From contig NZ_JAUSRB010000002.1 in the NCBI RefSeq assembly GCF_030811595.1, positions 4,960,001-5,024,000 of the forward strand: 64,000 nucleotides of DNA, read 5' to 3'. Below the pieces are notes generated by a model. The model saw only the letters and a list, made by a program, of their open reading frames with translations, did not search any database and had not been told where the DNA came from. Position 1 is the stretch's first letter. Every line of letters begins with the position of its first letter. Positions 15,109 through 24,329 of this stretch are shown here, piece by piece. A program made the position numbers and the translations under genes. Source of the stretch: Streptosporangium brasiliense. Its GTDB lineage: Bacteria > Actinomycetota > Actinomycetes > Streptosporangiales > Streptosporangiaceae.

Positions 15109-16533
15109 GTGGTGACACGCGCCCAGCGCGAACGCTGCGCCGGCCTGGCCGAAGCGCTGTCGGTCATCGAGTCGGCGCTCGCCGCCGCCGGCCTCTCTGC
15201 GGACTTCCTCTCCGCGGGCTCGCCGGAGTTCCCCGTGCACCGCTGCACCGTCCGCGACTCGGCCGGGCGCGTGCTCACCGCCTCCCTCGGCAAGGGGGCC
15301 GGAGCGCAGAGCACGGTCAGCGCGCTGTTCGAGGCATGGCAGCACCTCCAGCACGAGAAGGGGCAGGCCGCGCTCGCCGGCGACCACCGGCGGGCCCGGG
15401 TGGTGCCCGTCGCCACCGTGGTGGCCCAGGAGGCGCTGTGCGGGGAGGAGATGATCCACCGGCTCGCCCGCGACTACCCGGACGCCGACCTCGCCTGCCT
15501 GCGGGCCGAACCCCTCAACCCGGAGCTGCCCGCGCTGTGGTACCCGGCCTTCGCCCGGTCGCCGTCCTGCCGCAGCCACCCGATCCCCGGCGACGACCTG
15601 CGCTACGAGCCCTACCTCCGCTACGCCTACGACAGCGGCACCGCCAGCGGGGTCACCGAGCCGGAGGCGGTCCTGCACGGCCTGCTGGAGGTCATCGAGC
15701 GCGACGCGCTCTCCCACGCCCTCCTCGACTGGTATCTCGACGGGCGGTCGCCGCTGTCCGGGCTCGGCCCCGATCTCCTCCCGCCCGATCTGCGCCGCCT
15801 CCACGACGAGGCGACGGCCCGGCTCGGCGCACCCCCGCTCATCATCGACATCACCTCCGATCTGGGCGTCCCCGCCTACTGCGCGCTCCCCTCGCGCGTC
15901 GGCCCCTACCCCGGGGTGGTCGGCTCCGGAGCCTCCCTCGACCCCGAGTACGCCGTGGAGCGCGCGCTCGGCGAGGTGATCCAGTCATCGTTCAACATGT
16001 CGCTCGGGGTGGACCTCACTCTTGACCGCAGGCTGGAGAGCCTGCGGCGATGGCCGCTGCTGGAGCGCTGCGCCAGGCTCGACCCGGCCCCGCTGCTCGA
16101 CCGCCTCGTGTTCGACGCGCGGCTGCCCGGCCCGGGGTCCGCGGGCGCCGGGTCCGGGTGGGAGGGGCATGGCGGGCGGGAGCGGCGAGGCGCCGGGTCC
16201 GGGCGAGAAAGTCACGGTGGTCGGGAGCGGGAAGGCGCCGGGTCCGGGCGGGAGAGCCATGGCGGGCGGGAGCGGGGAGGCGTCGGCGGGCCCGGGCCGG
16301 AAGGCGGCTGCGGGCGAGGGGCCGGAGACGTCGACGAGCAGATCACCGCGATCCTGAAGACGCTGGAGCGCGCCGGGTTCGCCGCCTACACCTTCCGCTG
16401 GAACCCCGCGCACGACAGGTGCCCGGTCCTGACGGTGATCGTGCCCGGCCTGGAGACGTTCGCCATGGTCCACAGCGCCGTCCCGGTGTTCCCGACGGGC
16501 CGGGCCGTACGGCGGCTCGCCGGTCACCGGTGA
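15109..16533 (+). CDS. YcaO-family ATP-dependent peptide-modifying enzyme
   Basis: A 474-residue YcaO protein. The ATP-binding signatures are present: GKGAGAQSTVSALFEAWQHL (about 65-84), the EVIERDA motif (about 200) and GSGASLDPEYAVERALGEVI with a following Gln (about 269-290). Such enzymes activate a backbone amide to make azolines, thioamides or amidines. It lacks the C-terminal PxPxP of many azoline formers, and no ThiF-like, TfuA or dehydrogenase partner is next to it. A Gly/Arg/Ser-rich insert made of three 45-bp repeats lies at about residues 345-405. GTG 15109 (or 15112) is coupled to the peptide gene. Confidence 0.82.
   Translation: MVTRAQRERCAGLAEALSVIESALAAAGLSADFLSAGSPEFPVHRCTVRDSAGRVLTASLGKGAGAQSTVSALFEAWQHLQHEKGQAALAGDHRRARVVPVATVVAQEALCGEEMIHRLARDYPDADLACLRAEPLNPELPALWYPAFARSPSCRSHPIPGDDLRYEPYLRYAYDSGTASGVTEPEAVLHGLLEVIERDALSHALLDWYLDGRSPLSGLGPDLLPPDLRRLHDEATARLGAPPLIIDITSDLGVPAYCALPSRVGPYPGVVGSGASLDPEYAVERALGEVIQSSFNMSLGVDLTLDRRLESLRRWPLLERCARLDPAPLLDRLVFDARLPGPGSAGAGSGWEGHGGRERRGAGSGRESHGGREREGAGSGRESHGGRERGGVGGPGPEGGCGRGAGDVDEQITAILKTLERAGFAAYTFRWNPAHDRCPVLTVIVPGLETFAMVHSAVPVFPTGRAVRRLAGHR
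16145..16279 (+). repeat. Three 45-bp in-frame repeats inside the YcaO gene
   Basis: Units at 16145, 16190 and 16235 each begin GCGCCGGGTCCGGG and encode a 15-residue Gly/Ser/Arg/Glu-rich unit. They interrupt the YcaO domain before its last ATP-site strand. Confidence 0.9.
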
Positions 16534-17909
16534 TGTGGGCGGTCCTGCGCCGTCGCCGGTTCCGGATCATCTACTTCGGCATGGTCACCAGCCTGCTGGG
16601 CGACGCCTCGCTGCTGCTGCTCCCGGCGATCCTGGCCAAGAAGTTCACCGGCTCGGACGGCGCGGCGGGGCTGACCCTGTTCTTCTTCACGCTGCCCCTG
16701 TGCCTGTCCCCCCTCCTGGGCCAGGTGATCGACCGGGTCGACCGCAGGAGATTCCTCGTCGCCACGTGCCTGCTGTCGGCGGTCAGCCTGGCCCCGCTGA
16801 CCGCGGTGACCGGCAGGGACACCTTCTGGCTGGTCTACCCGGTGTCGGCGGCCATGGGCTGCTCGTACGCGGCGGTGTCCGGGGCGCTCAGCGGGCTGCT
16901 GAAGAGCGTCCTGCCCGACGACCTCCTCGCCGAGGCCAACGGCGCGCTGCAGACCGCCCGGCAGGGGCTGCGCCTGGTCGGGCCGCTGCTGGGGGTGGCC
17001 GTCTACACCGGCTACGGCATCGGCGCGGTCGTCCTGCTCGACGCGGTCACCTTCCTCGTCGCCGCGGCGGCCTTCGCGGCGCTGCCGGCGCCGCCCCCCG
17101 TCCCGGCCGCGCCGCGCGGCCACCGGCGCGAGGAGTTCTGGGCCGGGGCCCGGCACCTGGTCGCGGACCCGGCCCTGCGGCGCGCGGCCGGGGCGTTCTG
17201 CCTGATGTTCACGCTGGCCGGGATGACCGAGTCGCTGATCTTCGCGGTCATCGACCGGGGCCTCGGCCGGTCCCCGGAGTTCACCGCCCTCACCTCCACC
17301 GCGATGGGCGTGGGGGCGGTCGTCGGCGGGCTGTGCGGAGCCGCGGTGATCGCGCGCCGGGGCGAGCCGGCCGCGATCGGCACGGGCATCGCCCTGTACG
17401 GCGTGGCGGTCATGCTGTGGACGGTCCCCACCGAGGCGGTCGTGCTGGCCGCGATGACGGTGGCGGGCGCCGGCCTGACCCTGGCCGGTGTGGCCAGGAT
17501 GACCCTCGTGCAGCGCCGCAGCCCCGGCCACCTCGTCGGCCGGGTCTCCACCGCCTTCGAGGCCGCGGCCGGGGCCGCCCAACTCCTGTCCCTGGTCGCG
17601 GGCGCGGTACTGGTCTCACTCGTCGACCACCGCGTCCTGCTGGCCGTAGTCGGGCTGACCGTCTGCTGCGCCGCGGCACACGCCCTCCGCGGCCGGCGCC
17701 AACGCGCGCCTGCCGTCACCCCGATGTCGGACGCCTTGATGTCGGACGCCTTGATGTCGGACGCCTTGATGTCGGACGCCTCGATGTCGGACACTCCGGT
17801 GCCGGGCACCTCCCGGGAGGATCCGGCCGCGGTGTCATCCCCGCGACGTACTCCTCAAGGACACGGTCCTGGCCACCGGGGCGGATGCGGCAGAAGGGGG
17901 CAGGCGTGA
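16533..17909 (+). CDS. MFS exporter of the YcaO locus
   Basis: A 458-residue transporter whose ATG overlaps the YcaO stop (TGATG). It has about 12 membrane helices, beginning RRFRIIYFGMVTSLLGDASLLLL, with the loop IDRVDRRRFLV (motif A) and KSVLPDDLLAEANGALQTAR, typical of the MFS_3 group of exporters. The last 60 residues form a soluble tail with five copies of MSDAL-like repeats. Tight coupling suggests it exports the YcaO-modified product or gives self-protection; that is inference. Confidence 0.8.
   Translation: MWAVLRRRRFRIIYFGMVTSLLGDASLLLLPAILAKKFTGSDGAAGLTLFFFTLPLCLSPLLGQVIDRVDRRRFLVATCLLSAVSLAPLTAVTGRDTFWLVYPVSAAMGCSYAAVSGALSGLLKSVLPDDLLAEANGALQTARQGLRLVGPLLGVAVYTGYGIGAVVLLDAVTFLVAAAAFAALPAPPPVPAAPRGHRREEFWAGARHLVADPALRRAAGAFCLMFTLAGMTESLIFAVIDRGLGRSPEFTALTSTAMGVGAVVGGLCGAAVIARRGEPAAIGTGIALYGVAVMLWTVPTEAVVLAAMTVAGAGLTLAGVARMTLVQRRSPGHLVGRVSTAFEAAAGAAQLLSLVAGAVLVSLVDHRVLLAVVGLTVCCAAAHALRGRRQRAPAVTPMSDALMSDALMSDALMSDASMSDTPVPGTSREDPAAVSSPRRTPQGHGPGHRGGCGRRGQA
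17724..17798 (+). repeat. Five 15-bp in-frame tandem repeats at the exporter's C-terminus
   Basis: ATGTCGGACGCCTTG occurs at 17724, 17739 and 17754, with variants at 17769 and 17784. It codes for MSDAL/MSDAS/MSDTP. Confidence 0.92.
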
Positions 17910-17913
17910 CAAT
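17908..17913 (+). promoter_or_regulatory. -10 box GACAAT for the NarL-type regulator
   Basis: GACAAT ends 6 bases before GTG 17920. It lies at the end of the exporter gene and suggests separate transcription. Confidence 0.4.
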
Positions 17914-17919
17914 GTGCCT

Positions 17920-18606
17920 GTGGAGACAGAAGAACGACGCCGGCCGCTGCGCGCCGTCATCGCCGACGACCAGGCGCTGGTCCGCACCGGGTTCCGGATG
18001 ATCCTCGCCGCCGACGGCATCGAGGTGGCGGCCGAGGCGGCCAACGGCGCCGAGGCGGTCGCCGCCGTCCGGCGTACCAGGCCCGACGTCGTGCTCATGG
18101 ACATCCGGATGCCGCAGATGGACGGCATCGAGGCCACCCGGCGGATCCTGACCGGCGGGGCCGACGAGACCCGCGTCCTCATCCTGACCACCTACGATCT
18201 CGACCACTACGTCTACACGGCCCTCGCCGCCGGCGCCAGCGGCTTCCTGCTCAAGGACGTCACCCCCGAACACCTGGTGGCTGCGGTGCGCCTGGTGCGC
18301 TCCGGCGACGCCCTGCTCGCGCCGACGATCACCCGCCGCCTGGTCGAGCGTTTCGCCCCTCGCGACGACACCGGGGCCGCCCTCCATCGGGATCTGTCCG
18401 AGCTGACGCCACGGGAGCTGGAGGTGCTGCGCCTGCTCGCCACCGGCCTGAGCAACGCCGAACTCGCCGACCGGCTGACCCTGAGCCCGACGACGGTCAA
18501 GACCCATGTCGCGCGGATCCTGTCCAAACTCGGCCTCCGCGACCGGGTCCAGGCCGTCGTGGTCGCCTACGAGACCGGCCTGATCTCCCCTGGTGGTTCC
18601 GGGTGA
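17920..18606 (+). CDS. NarL/FixJ-type response regulator (no kinase beside it)
   Basis: A 228-residue regulator. The receiver domain has [11 protein letters not shown], phosphoacceptor in [14 protein letters not shown] (about 53) and Lys in [11 protein letters not shown]. The LuxR-type HTH at the C-terminus has [20 protein letters not shown] and [18 protein letters not shown]. The start is GTG 17920 (leaderless) or GTG 17914. No histidine kinase is adjacent, so it is an orphan here; it may control the YcaO locus or act elsewhere. Confidence 0.85.
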   Translation: METEERRRPLRAVIADDQALVRTGFRMILAADGIEVAAEAANGAEAVAAVRRTRPDVVLMDIRMPQMDGIEATRRILTGGADETRVLILTTYDLDHYVYTALAAGASGFLLKDVTPEHLVAAVRLVRSGDALLAPTITRRLVERFAPRDDTGAALHRDLSELTPRELEVLRLLATGLSNAELADRLTLSPTTVKTHVARILSKLGLRDRVQAVVVAYETGLISPGGSG

Positions 18607-18655
18607 TGTCCACGAGGTCTTCTTCCGACCGCCTGCGGCGCGCAGACTGAGCCTT

Positions 18656-20059
18656 ATGTGGGACTTCGATGTTCTCGTCCTGGGGTCCGGGCCGGGTGGG
18701 CAGAAGGCCGCGATCGCCGCGGCGAAGCTCGAACGGCGGGTCGCGGTGGTCGAGCGCCGTAACATGATCGGCGGCGTCTGCATCAACACCGGCACGATCC
18801 CGTCCAAGACGCTGCGCGAAGCCGTGATCCACCTGACCGGCCTCAACCAGCGCGGCATGTACGGCCAGAGTTACCGGGTCAAGGATGAGATCACCGCGGC
18901 CGATCTGGGGATCCGCACCCAGCACGTGATCGGCCGGGAGATCGATGTGATCCGGAGCCAGCTGGCCCGTAACCACGTGGCGATCCTGCACGGCACGGGG
19001 CATTTCGTGGATCCGCACACCGTCGGCGTGGTCGACGACAAGGGGCACGAGGTCGCGATCACCGCCGAGAAGATCATCATCGCGACCGGCACCCGCCCGG
19101 CCCGGCCCGACACCGTGGAGTTCGACGAGCACACGATCATCGACTCCGACGGCATCCTGCACCTGCGGGACGTGCCGGACTCGATGGTGGTCGTCGGCGC
19201 CGGGGTGATCGGCATCGAGTACGCCTCCATGTTCGCCGCCCTGGGCACCAAGGTCACCGTCGTCGAACGCCGTGAGCGGATGCTCGACTTCTGCGACCTG
19301 GAGATCGTCGAGGCGCTCAAGTATCACCTGCGGGATCTGGCTGTGACCTTCCGCTTCGACGAGACCGTCGCCGCCGTGGAGAAACGCGCCCGCGGCGCGC
19401 TGACGGTCCTGGAGAGCGGCAAGAAGATCCCCGCCGAGACCGTGATGTACTCGGCCGGCCGGCACGGCATGACCGACCGGCTCACCCTGGAGCGGGCGGG
19501 CCTGGCCGCCGACGGGCGCGGCCGCATCGGTGTCGACGAGCACTACCGCACCGCGGTGGAGCACATCTACGCCGTCGGCGACGTCATCGGCTTCCCCTCC
19601 CTGGCCGCCACCTCCATGGAGCAGGGCCGCATCGCCGCCCACCACGCCTGCGGCGACCCCCTGCCCGGCATCCACCACCTGCAGCCGATCGGCATCTACA
19701 CCATCCCCGAGATCAGCTTCATCGGCCGCACCGAGGACGAGCTGACCCACTCCCACGTCCCCTTCGAGGTCGGCATCTCCCGCTACCGCGAGCTCGCCCG
19801 CGGGCAGATCATCGGCGACACCTACGGCATGCTGAAGCTGCTGGTCTCGCCGGAGACCCGGGTGCTTCTGGGCGTGCACGTCTTCGGCACCGGCGCCACC
19901 GAGCTGCTGCACATCGGCCAGGCCGTGATGGGCTGCGGCGGCACCATCGACTATCTCGTCGACGCCGTCTTCAACTACCCCACCCTGGCCGAGTCCTACA
20001 AGGTCGCCGCCTTGGACGCGATGAACAAGCTCAGGCGGGTGGCCCGCTTCGAGCTGTGA
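18656..20059 (+). CDS. sthA: Soluble NAD(P) transhydrogenase (Si-specific)
   Basis: A 467-residue flavoprotein of the pyridine nucleotide-disulfide oxidoreductase family. It has the FAD site [20 protein letters not shown] site [19 protein letters not shown] (about 180) and the C-terminal dimer domain. The active-site region reads [12 protein letters not shown]: only one Cys where disulfide reductases have CxxxxC, the mark of SthA. It equilibrates NADPH with NAD. ATG 18656 is chosen because the flavin site begins 10 residues later; CAGACT 7 bases ahead may be a leaderless -10 box. Confidence 0.9.
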   Translation: MWDFDVLVLGSGPGGQKAAIAAAKLERRVAVVERRNMIGGVCINTGTIPSKTLREAVIHLTGLNQRGMYGQSYRVKDEITAADLGIRTQHVIGREIDVIRSQLARNHVAILHGTGHFVDPHTVGVVDDKGHEVAITAEKIIIATGTRPARPDTVEFDEHTIIDSDGILHLRDVPDSMVVVGAGVIGIEYASMFAALGTKVTVVERRERMLDFCDLEIVEALKYHLRDLAVTFRFDETVAAVEKRARGALTVLESGKKIPAETVMYSAGRHGMTDRLTLERAGLAADGRGRIGVDEHYRTAVEHIYAVGDVIGFPSLAATSMEQGRIAAHHACGDPLPGIHHLQPIGIYTIPEISFIGRTEDELTHSHVPFEVGISRYRELARGQIIGDTYGMLKLLVSPETRVLLGVHVFGTGATELLHIGQAVMGCGGTIDYLVDAVFNYPTLAESYKVAALDAMNKLRRVARFEL

Positions 20060-20096
20060 ACAAGGTCGTGCCCACCGACGACCGTCACGACAGGCC

Positions 20097-20386
20097 GGAC
20101 TCGACGCCGTTCAGACGCAACTCGATGAGCTGAACGGGCAATGGCGGCCGGAGAACATCACCGGCGAACTGTTCTTCGGGAACGCGCCTGACCTGGAGCG
20201 GGAGACAGCCGGGCTGCGACGGAGAAGAGCAAGTACGCGGCGCAGGTCCAGCAGCGCAGGGCGCGGGCGTCGGTCGGCGCCGATCTCGTACGGCGACGCG
20301 TACCTGCCGGAGGGGGAGGGCGGGTTCCCCCTGCCGACCAAGCGAGCCTACCTCCGAGAGGCGTTCCACGCGGTGATCGTCCATGT
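20097..20386 (+). pseudogene. Relic of a large serine recombinase (C-terminal tail only)
   Basis: Translation gives LDAVQTQLDELNGQW, NITGELFFGNAPDLE and later YLPEGEGGFPLPTKRAYLRE then FHAVIVH. These align with the coiled-coil and C-terminal end of the intact recombinase at 57.4-58.9 kb (LTRQWNSGNISNDLFF, YLPEKEGGFPISTKRTYIRE, HAVIVH). Between about 20222 and 20304 the match moves to another frame (KYAAQVQQRRARASVGADLV), so there are two compensating frameshifts. The catalytic and zinc regions are absent. A trace of an old integration downstream of sthA. Confidence 0.75.
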
Positions 20387-20498
20387 TCCACTTCGGTTGA
20401 TGCTTTACAGGCAGCCTCACGTCTCATCCCATTCACCCCGTGCCTGGGCAGGGACCAGCGAAGCGAACCGATCGACCGGGAATCGACGTCTATGAACT

Positions 20499-21425
20499 GT
20501 GAAGCTTTCCACTTCGATCGGTCTCGGCCTCGCGGCGGCCGGGGTGTGTGTGGCGGCCGTGGCGCTCTCGGGAGCGATCAGCGAGTCACAGCCGGTACCG
20601 GCCACCTGCCCGCAACGCTGGGGCAGCGACGACATCGGCGGTTGGGTACCCGCCGCCGCCGACATCGACGGTGTGGAGGAGTCGCTTGTCCCCGGCTCAC
20701 CGGTGAAGGCTCTCATCTGTGCCTACCCCGGAGACAACACACGTCCGGGTGGTGAGCGGCTGGCCGGTTCGCGAACGCTGACGGATCAGGCGGCGGCGAT
20801 GGCCCGGGACCTCGCCTACCTCCCGGTGAGCACCGCCCCCATAGGCCGTTCATGCACGTTGATGGGGGGACCGATGACCAACTACCTCATCCGGTTCGCC
20901 TACCCCGATGGCCGCGCCCTGTGGGTGGGCAGCGCCGAGGAGGTCAACCGCTGCGTGAGGACCACCAACGGCACGGCCAGCAGTAACTCGTACGCCGGGC
21001 CCGCCATCACCATCGCCTATAAGGACGGAATCTGGCGGCTTGTACCTCCGGAGGACCCTTGCCGGAGTCCCGGCGACCGCCGGGGCCAGGAGGAGTTGAT
21101 GGTTCCCGGACGACCCGGTCGGCTCACCGTGTGCAGGGACGCCACGTCCGTGAGGCCGCCCTACCGGAAACGGCACGGCAGGGACATCGCCCGCGCGCTG
21201 GCCGCGACACTGAACTCTCTGGACACCTTGCCGAGCCAGAACACCTGCAAGGGACTCGGAGGCGCCAACGAACGCGGCATCCGGCTCATATTCGACTATC
21301 CGCAAGGACCGGCCGCCGCGGTAACGATCTCGATGAACTGCGCCCCCGCCATCAACAACGGCCTGCTCCAGGCCGACCTGGACGACCCCGTCCGCGACCA
21401 GATCCTCCGCCTCGCTCCATCGTGA
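20499..21425 (+). CDS. Secreted/membrane-anchored protein with internal duplication, unknown function
   Basis: A 308-residue protein. GTG 20499 gives an N-terminal hydrophobic segment (about 7-28) that acts as signal or anchor. The rest is two related halves: VPGSPVKALICAYPG with CTLMGGPMTNYLIRFAYPDG, and VPGRPGRLTVCRD with CKGLGGANERGIRLIFDYPQG, each with two or three cysteines in the same order. I do not recognise the family. It lies in the decayed island after the recombinase relic, and no ribosome site is evident. Confidence 0.6.
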   Translation: MKLSTSIGLGLAAAGVCVAAVALSGAISESQPVPATCPQRWGSDDIGGWVPAAADIDGVEESLVPGSPVKALICAYPGDNTRPGGERLAGSRTLTDQAAAMARDLAYLPVSTAPIGRSCTLMGGPMTNYLIRFAYPDGRALWVGSAEEVNRCVRTTNGTASSNSYAGPAITIAYKDGIWRLVPPEDPCRSPGDRRGQEELMVPGRPGRLTVCRDATSVRPPYRKRHGRDIARALAATLNSLDTLPSQNTCKGLGGANERGIRLIFDYPQGPAAAVTISMNCAPAINNGLLQADLDDPVRDQILRLAPS

Positions 21426-21534
21426 CAATGGAACATGCAGGCGAACCCTGATGATCTTGAGCGCATGGCAACGAAAGGTTCGGTGCCACCTTCCAGCGCC
21501 TTCACCGCTGTCTGAGGGCGGGGATCATCGTCGG

Positions 21535-21890
21535 CTCACCCTGCCCAACCCGCGTGGCGGTGAGGGCCACGGACACGCCTTCGCGGTGGCCGTCGCAGGC
21601 GCGGTCGGCATGGACGAGTGGACCGACATCATCAGCGGCATCGGCCTGCTGATCGCCGATGGTGTCGCGGACCCGGATCGGCTCGGGATCGGTGGATGGA
21701 GCCACGGCGGTTTCATGGCCGCCTGGGCTGTCGGGCAGACGACCGGTTCAAGGCTGCGGTGATGGGCGCTGGCATCAGCGACTGGGGAATGCTCGTCGCC
21801 ACCGGAGAATTCGGGACGCTGGAAGCGGGGCTCGGCGCTGGCTGCGGCTGGGAGGGCACTGGCCCGCACCGGCACGACGAGCTCAGCCCC
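21535..21890 (+). pseudogene. S9 family (prolyl oligopeptidase-like) peptidase fragment, frameshifted
   Basis: The first part reads LPNPRGGEGHGHAFAVA, then GIGGWSHGGFMAAWAVGQT with the catalytic Ser in GWSHGG. At about 21739 one base is missing; the match continues in the next frame as DRFKAAVMGAGISDWGML and CGWEGTGPHRHDELSP. After 21890 the similarity stops abruptly at the start of the transposase relic. The N-terminal propeller and the Asp/His end are absent, so this is a broken remnant. Confidence 0.75.
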
Positions 21891-21960
21891 GATTGGCTGC
21901 CTCAGTACATAATGCACTTCGGAGTGTTCACCGAACGGACGGCGCCTCACTGAAGTGATC

Positions 21961-22794
21961 TCAGCGGCTTTTTGTTGAGTGGCCGTGTTTGAAATGGGTG
22001 AGGACAAGCACGGCTTTGACGATGTCGCCGATTTTGCTGGGGCTGGCAGTGATGCGCTGGAGGGTGCGCCAGCGTTGGGTGAGCAGGGCGAAACCTCGTT
22101 CTCCCAGACAGCGCAGGGCGCGCAGGAGTGCGTTACGGGTGCGGGGGGCGATGTCGAGGGGCTGGCCGTCAGCAGGCTGTTCGATCGGGGTGAGAATACC
22201 GATGCCGACGCCGTCGTAGCCGGAATCGGCCAGTGTGGGGAGCCCGTTGGCGGCGGCTCTGTACAGCGCTCCCAGGACGTGTTCGCGGGCTGCGACCAGG
22301 TCGTGGACCGACCCGGGTTCGACGTCGGGTACCCAGAGCGGCAGGCCGTGCGGTACCGACAGCGCCTGGATGTTGCCGCCGTGGTGGCGGGCCTTTCCGG
22401 AGTACCACAGGTCAATCGGTTCGCCTTTGACGCCGGTGGTCTTTCCCAGCAGTGGTCGGTGGCGATGAGGGTGCCATCCAGAATCAGGTGGGTGAGGCCC
22501 GCGTCAGCGGCATCCTGCAATTCCTGGTGCAGGTCGGGCGCCTGGTTGGCCAGGACGTCGATGACCTCGTCGATGTAGCGGTAGGCGGTGGCGCGGGAAA
22601 CCCCGTGGTCGCGGCCGAGGGCCGCCCGTCGGTGCCCTCGCGAAACCAGCGCAGTCCCATCACTGCCTGCGTAAAGAGGTCAGCGCCCGAGAACCCGCGC
22701 GAGCCCTCAGTCGCCGGCGTTCGGCCGCCAGCAGCGTGGAGAGATGGTGAACCAGTTCCCGGGAGACATCGCGCGTGGCACGATAGGTGATCAC
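21961..22794 (-). mobile_element. Degraded IS5-like (DDE_Tnp_4) transposase
   Basis: From GTG 22794 the minus strand reads ITYRATRDVSRELVHHLSTLL, RWFREGTD, then (other frame) DHGVSRATAYRYIDEVIDVL, LTHLILDGTLIATDHCW, and after a further shift GEPIDLWYSGKARHHGGNIQ, LADSGYDGVGIGIL and RTRNALLRALRCLGERGFAL, ending at TGA 21963. This is the order of helix-turn-helix and DDE motifs of the Streptomyces HARBI1-like IS5 group. At least three frameshifts break it, so it is inactive. Clear terminal inverted repeats were not found. It truncates the S9 peptidase remnant. Confidence 0.75.
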
Positions 22795-22975
22795 GCGGGG
22801 CTTTCTGGCTTAAGAAGACTTGTGGTGAGACCTCTTCTGTCGAAAGTTCCACGTCTATTTCACCGGCATTGCGATCCATCCCGCTTCATGTCTGCCACCG
22901 CCATTCTGGCGCCATCAAGTCTCAACCGTCCGAATCATCCTGCCGAGATTACTTCATAAGAATGCAGGTCGAAAA

Positions 22976-23215
22976 ATGACAGTAGTGCGAGTCACATACG
23001 ATGATGTAGTTGATGCAGCCTATGTGTACCTGTCCGATCCCCAGGTGGCGCGCCCACGCGTGGCTCGCATGTATCCGTGCGATCCTATCGAAGTCGACGG
23101 TATGATAAATCTTGATTTCGATGAAGACGGTCGCGTCATAGGAATCGAAATATTGGGGGCGAAGTCGAAACTTCCCAAATATCTTCTCGAGTCTGCGGAA
23201 ATGCTTAATGGCTAG
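22976..23215 (+). CDS. DUF2283 small protein
   Basis: A 79-residue protein with the DUF2283 layout: VRVTYDDVVDAAYVYLSD at the start, MINLDFDEDGRVIGIEIL in the middle and a short helical end. The family is small, widespread on mobile islands and of unknown role, sometimes next to toxin-antitoxin genes. Codon use and GC content are clearly lower than in neighbours, suggesting recent transfer. AGG lies 8 bases ahead of ATG 22976. Confidence 0.8.
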   Translation: MTVVRVTYDDVVDAAYVYLSDPQVARPRVARMYPCDPIEVDGMINLDFDEDGRVIGIEILGAKSKLPKYLLESAEMLNG

Positions 23216-23684
23216 AATTCGGGATTGCCTTGCTTGGCGTGGATCCGACAGAAGCGCCATCCAAGTGGTGTACGGATTTAAATGTGCGGTGGTCGAGAAG
23301 CTGTGCGGATTCGAATGGCGGAGGTATCCGGCGCTCGAGCTCTTGATCGCACTGGGGCGACCTTCAGAAGGGGCGCCCGCCTGCGTGAGGAAGCGCGAGG
23401 GCTCGTCTGACATGCCGTCGACGCCGACGCCCGGGCCGACGTCTCGGCGTTGTGCGAGCGGTCCGGCATCTCCATACCGAGGACTACCAGCGGTTCCGGT
23501 AGTTCCTGGCCACGAGGGTCGTAAAGGGGCGTCGTGGCCGGTGTCCTGCGTCAGGCCCGTCCACGGACCTGGGCCGTCGCTCCGCGTCACGGACGACGGT
23601 GCCGTCGCCAGAGGCGGTCCGAGGCACCGGCTGATCGGACTCAGCTCGTACAGGACGGCTCGGGGGCGTGGGCCCGGTCCGCGG
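23216..23684. other. 469-bp region, possible relic of a small HTH gene
   Basis: At about 23360-23530 the frames GARLREEARGLV, VSALCERSGISI and DYQRFR suggest a worn-out helix-turn-helix protein common in actinomycetes, broken by stops and frameshifts. The rest shows nothing I can support. GC content rises to chromosomal level across the stretch. Confidence 0.25.
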
Positions 23685-24329
23685 TCAGCCGTCGAGGTAG
23701 CGCAGGATCGCCAGCACCCTGCGGCTGTAGCCGGGGTCGCGGGGCAGGTCGAGCTTGTCCAGGATGGCGTTGACGTGCTTTTCGACGGTGCTCAGCGACA
23801 CGTGCAGGCGTTCGGCGATGGCCGCGTTGACGAAGCCCTGCGCGAGATGCTCCAGCACCTCCCTCTCGCGCCCGCTCAGCCTGCTCAGCGGGTCGGCGTG
23901 CGTGGTGCGGGCCAGCAGTTGGCGGACCACCTCGGGGTCGAAGACCGCGCCGCCGGCGTGCACGCGCTCCAGCGAGCCGAGGAAGTCGGCCACCTCCGAG
24001 ACCCGGTCCTTGAGCAGGTAGCCCAGGCCCTCGGTGGTTCCGGACAGGAGCGTGGCCGCGTAGGTCTTCTCGACATACTGCGACAGGACGAGCACGCCGA
24101 CGCCCGGCCAGCGCTCGCGGATCTCCAGCGCGGCCCGCAGCCCCTCGTCGGTGTGGGTCGGGGGCATGCGCACGTCGACGACGGCCACGTCGGGCCGGTG
24201 CCGTTCGACGGCGTCGAGCAGGGCCCGCGAGTCGCCGACCGCGGCGACGACGTCGTGACCGGCGTCGTCGAGCAGCCGGATCAGGCCCTCGCGGAGCAGC
24301 ACCGAGTCGTCTGCCAGGATCAGTCGCAC
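23685..24329 (-). CDS. NarL/LuxR-type response regulator
   Basis: A 214-residue regulator from GTG 24329. Receiver features are LADDSVLLREGL, phosphoacceptor in DVAVVDVRMPPTHTDEG (about 52) and Lys in YLLKDRVSEV. The HTH has LSGREREVLEHLAQGFVNA and STVEKHVNAILDKLDLP. It overlaps the upstream kinase gene by 10 bases, so they form one system. The insertion THTDEG after the phosphorylation site is typical of actinobacterial regulators of ABC-exporter loci. It probably controls the ABC-2 genes at 25.7-27.4 kb. Confidence 0.9.
   Translation of the reverse strand: MRLILADDSVLLREGLIRLLDDAGHDVVAAVGDSRALLDAVERHRPDVAVVDVRMPPTHTDEGLRAALEIRERWPGVGVLVLSQYVEKTYAATLLSGTTEGLGYLLKDRVSEVADFLGSLERVHAGGAVFDPEVVRQLLARTTHADPLSRLSGREREVLEHLAQGFVNAAIAERLHVSLSTVEKHVNAILDKLDLPRDPGYSRRVLAILRYLDG

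Noticed and set aside
13330-15804. 824-codon minus-strand open frame over symporter, peptide and YcaO genes
   Set aside because: It is a shadow of three real genes; Gln/Arg/Gly/His-rich with no domain.
21961-22794. Active insertion sequence
   Set aside because: At least three frameshifts break the transposase and no clear terminal inverted repeats or target duplication could be found.
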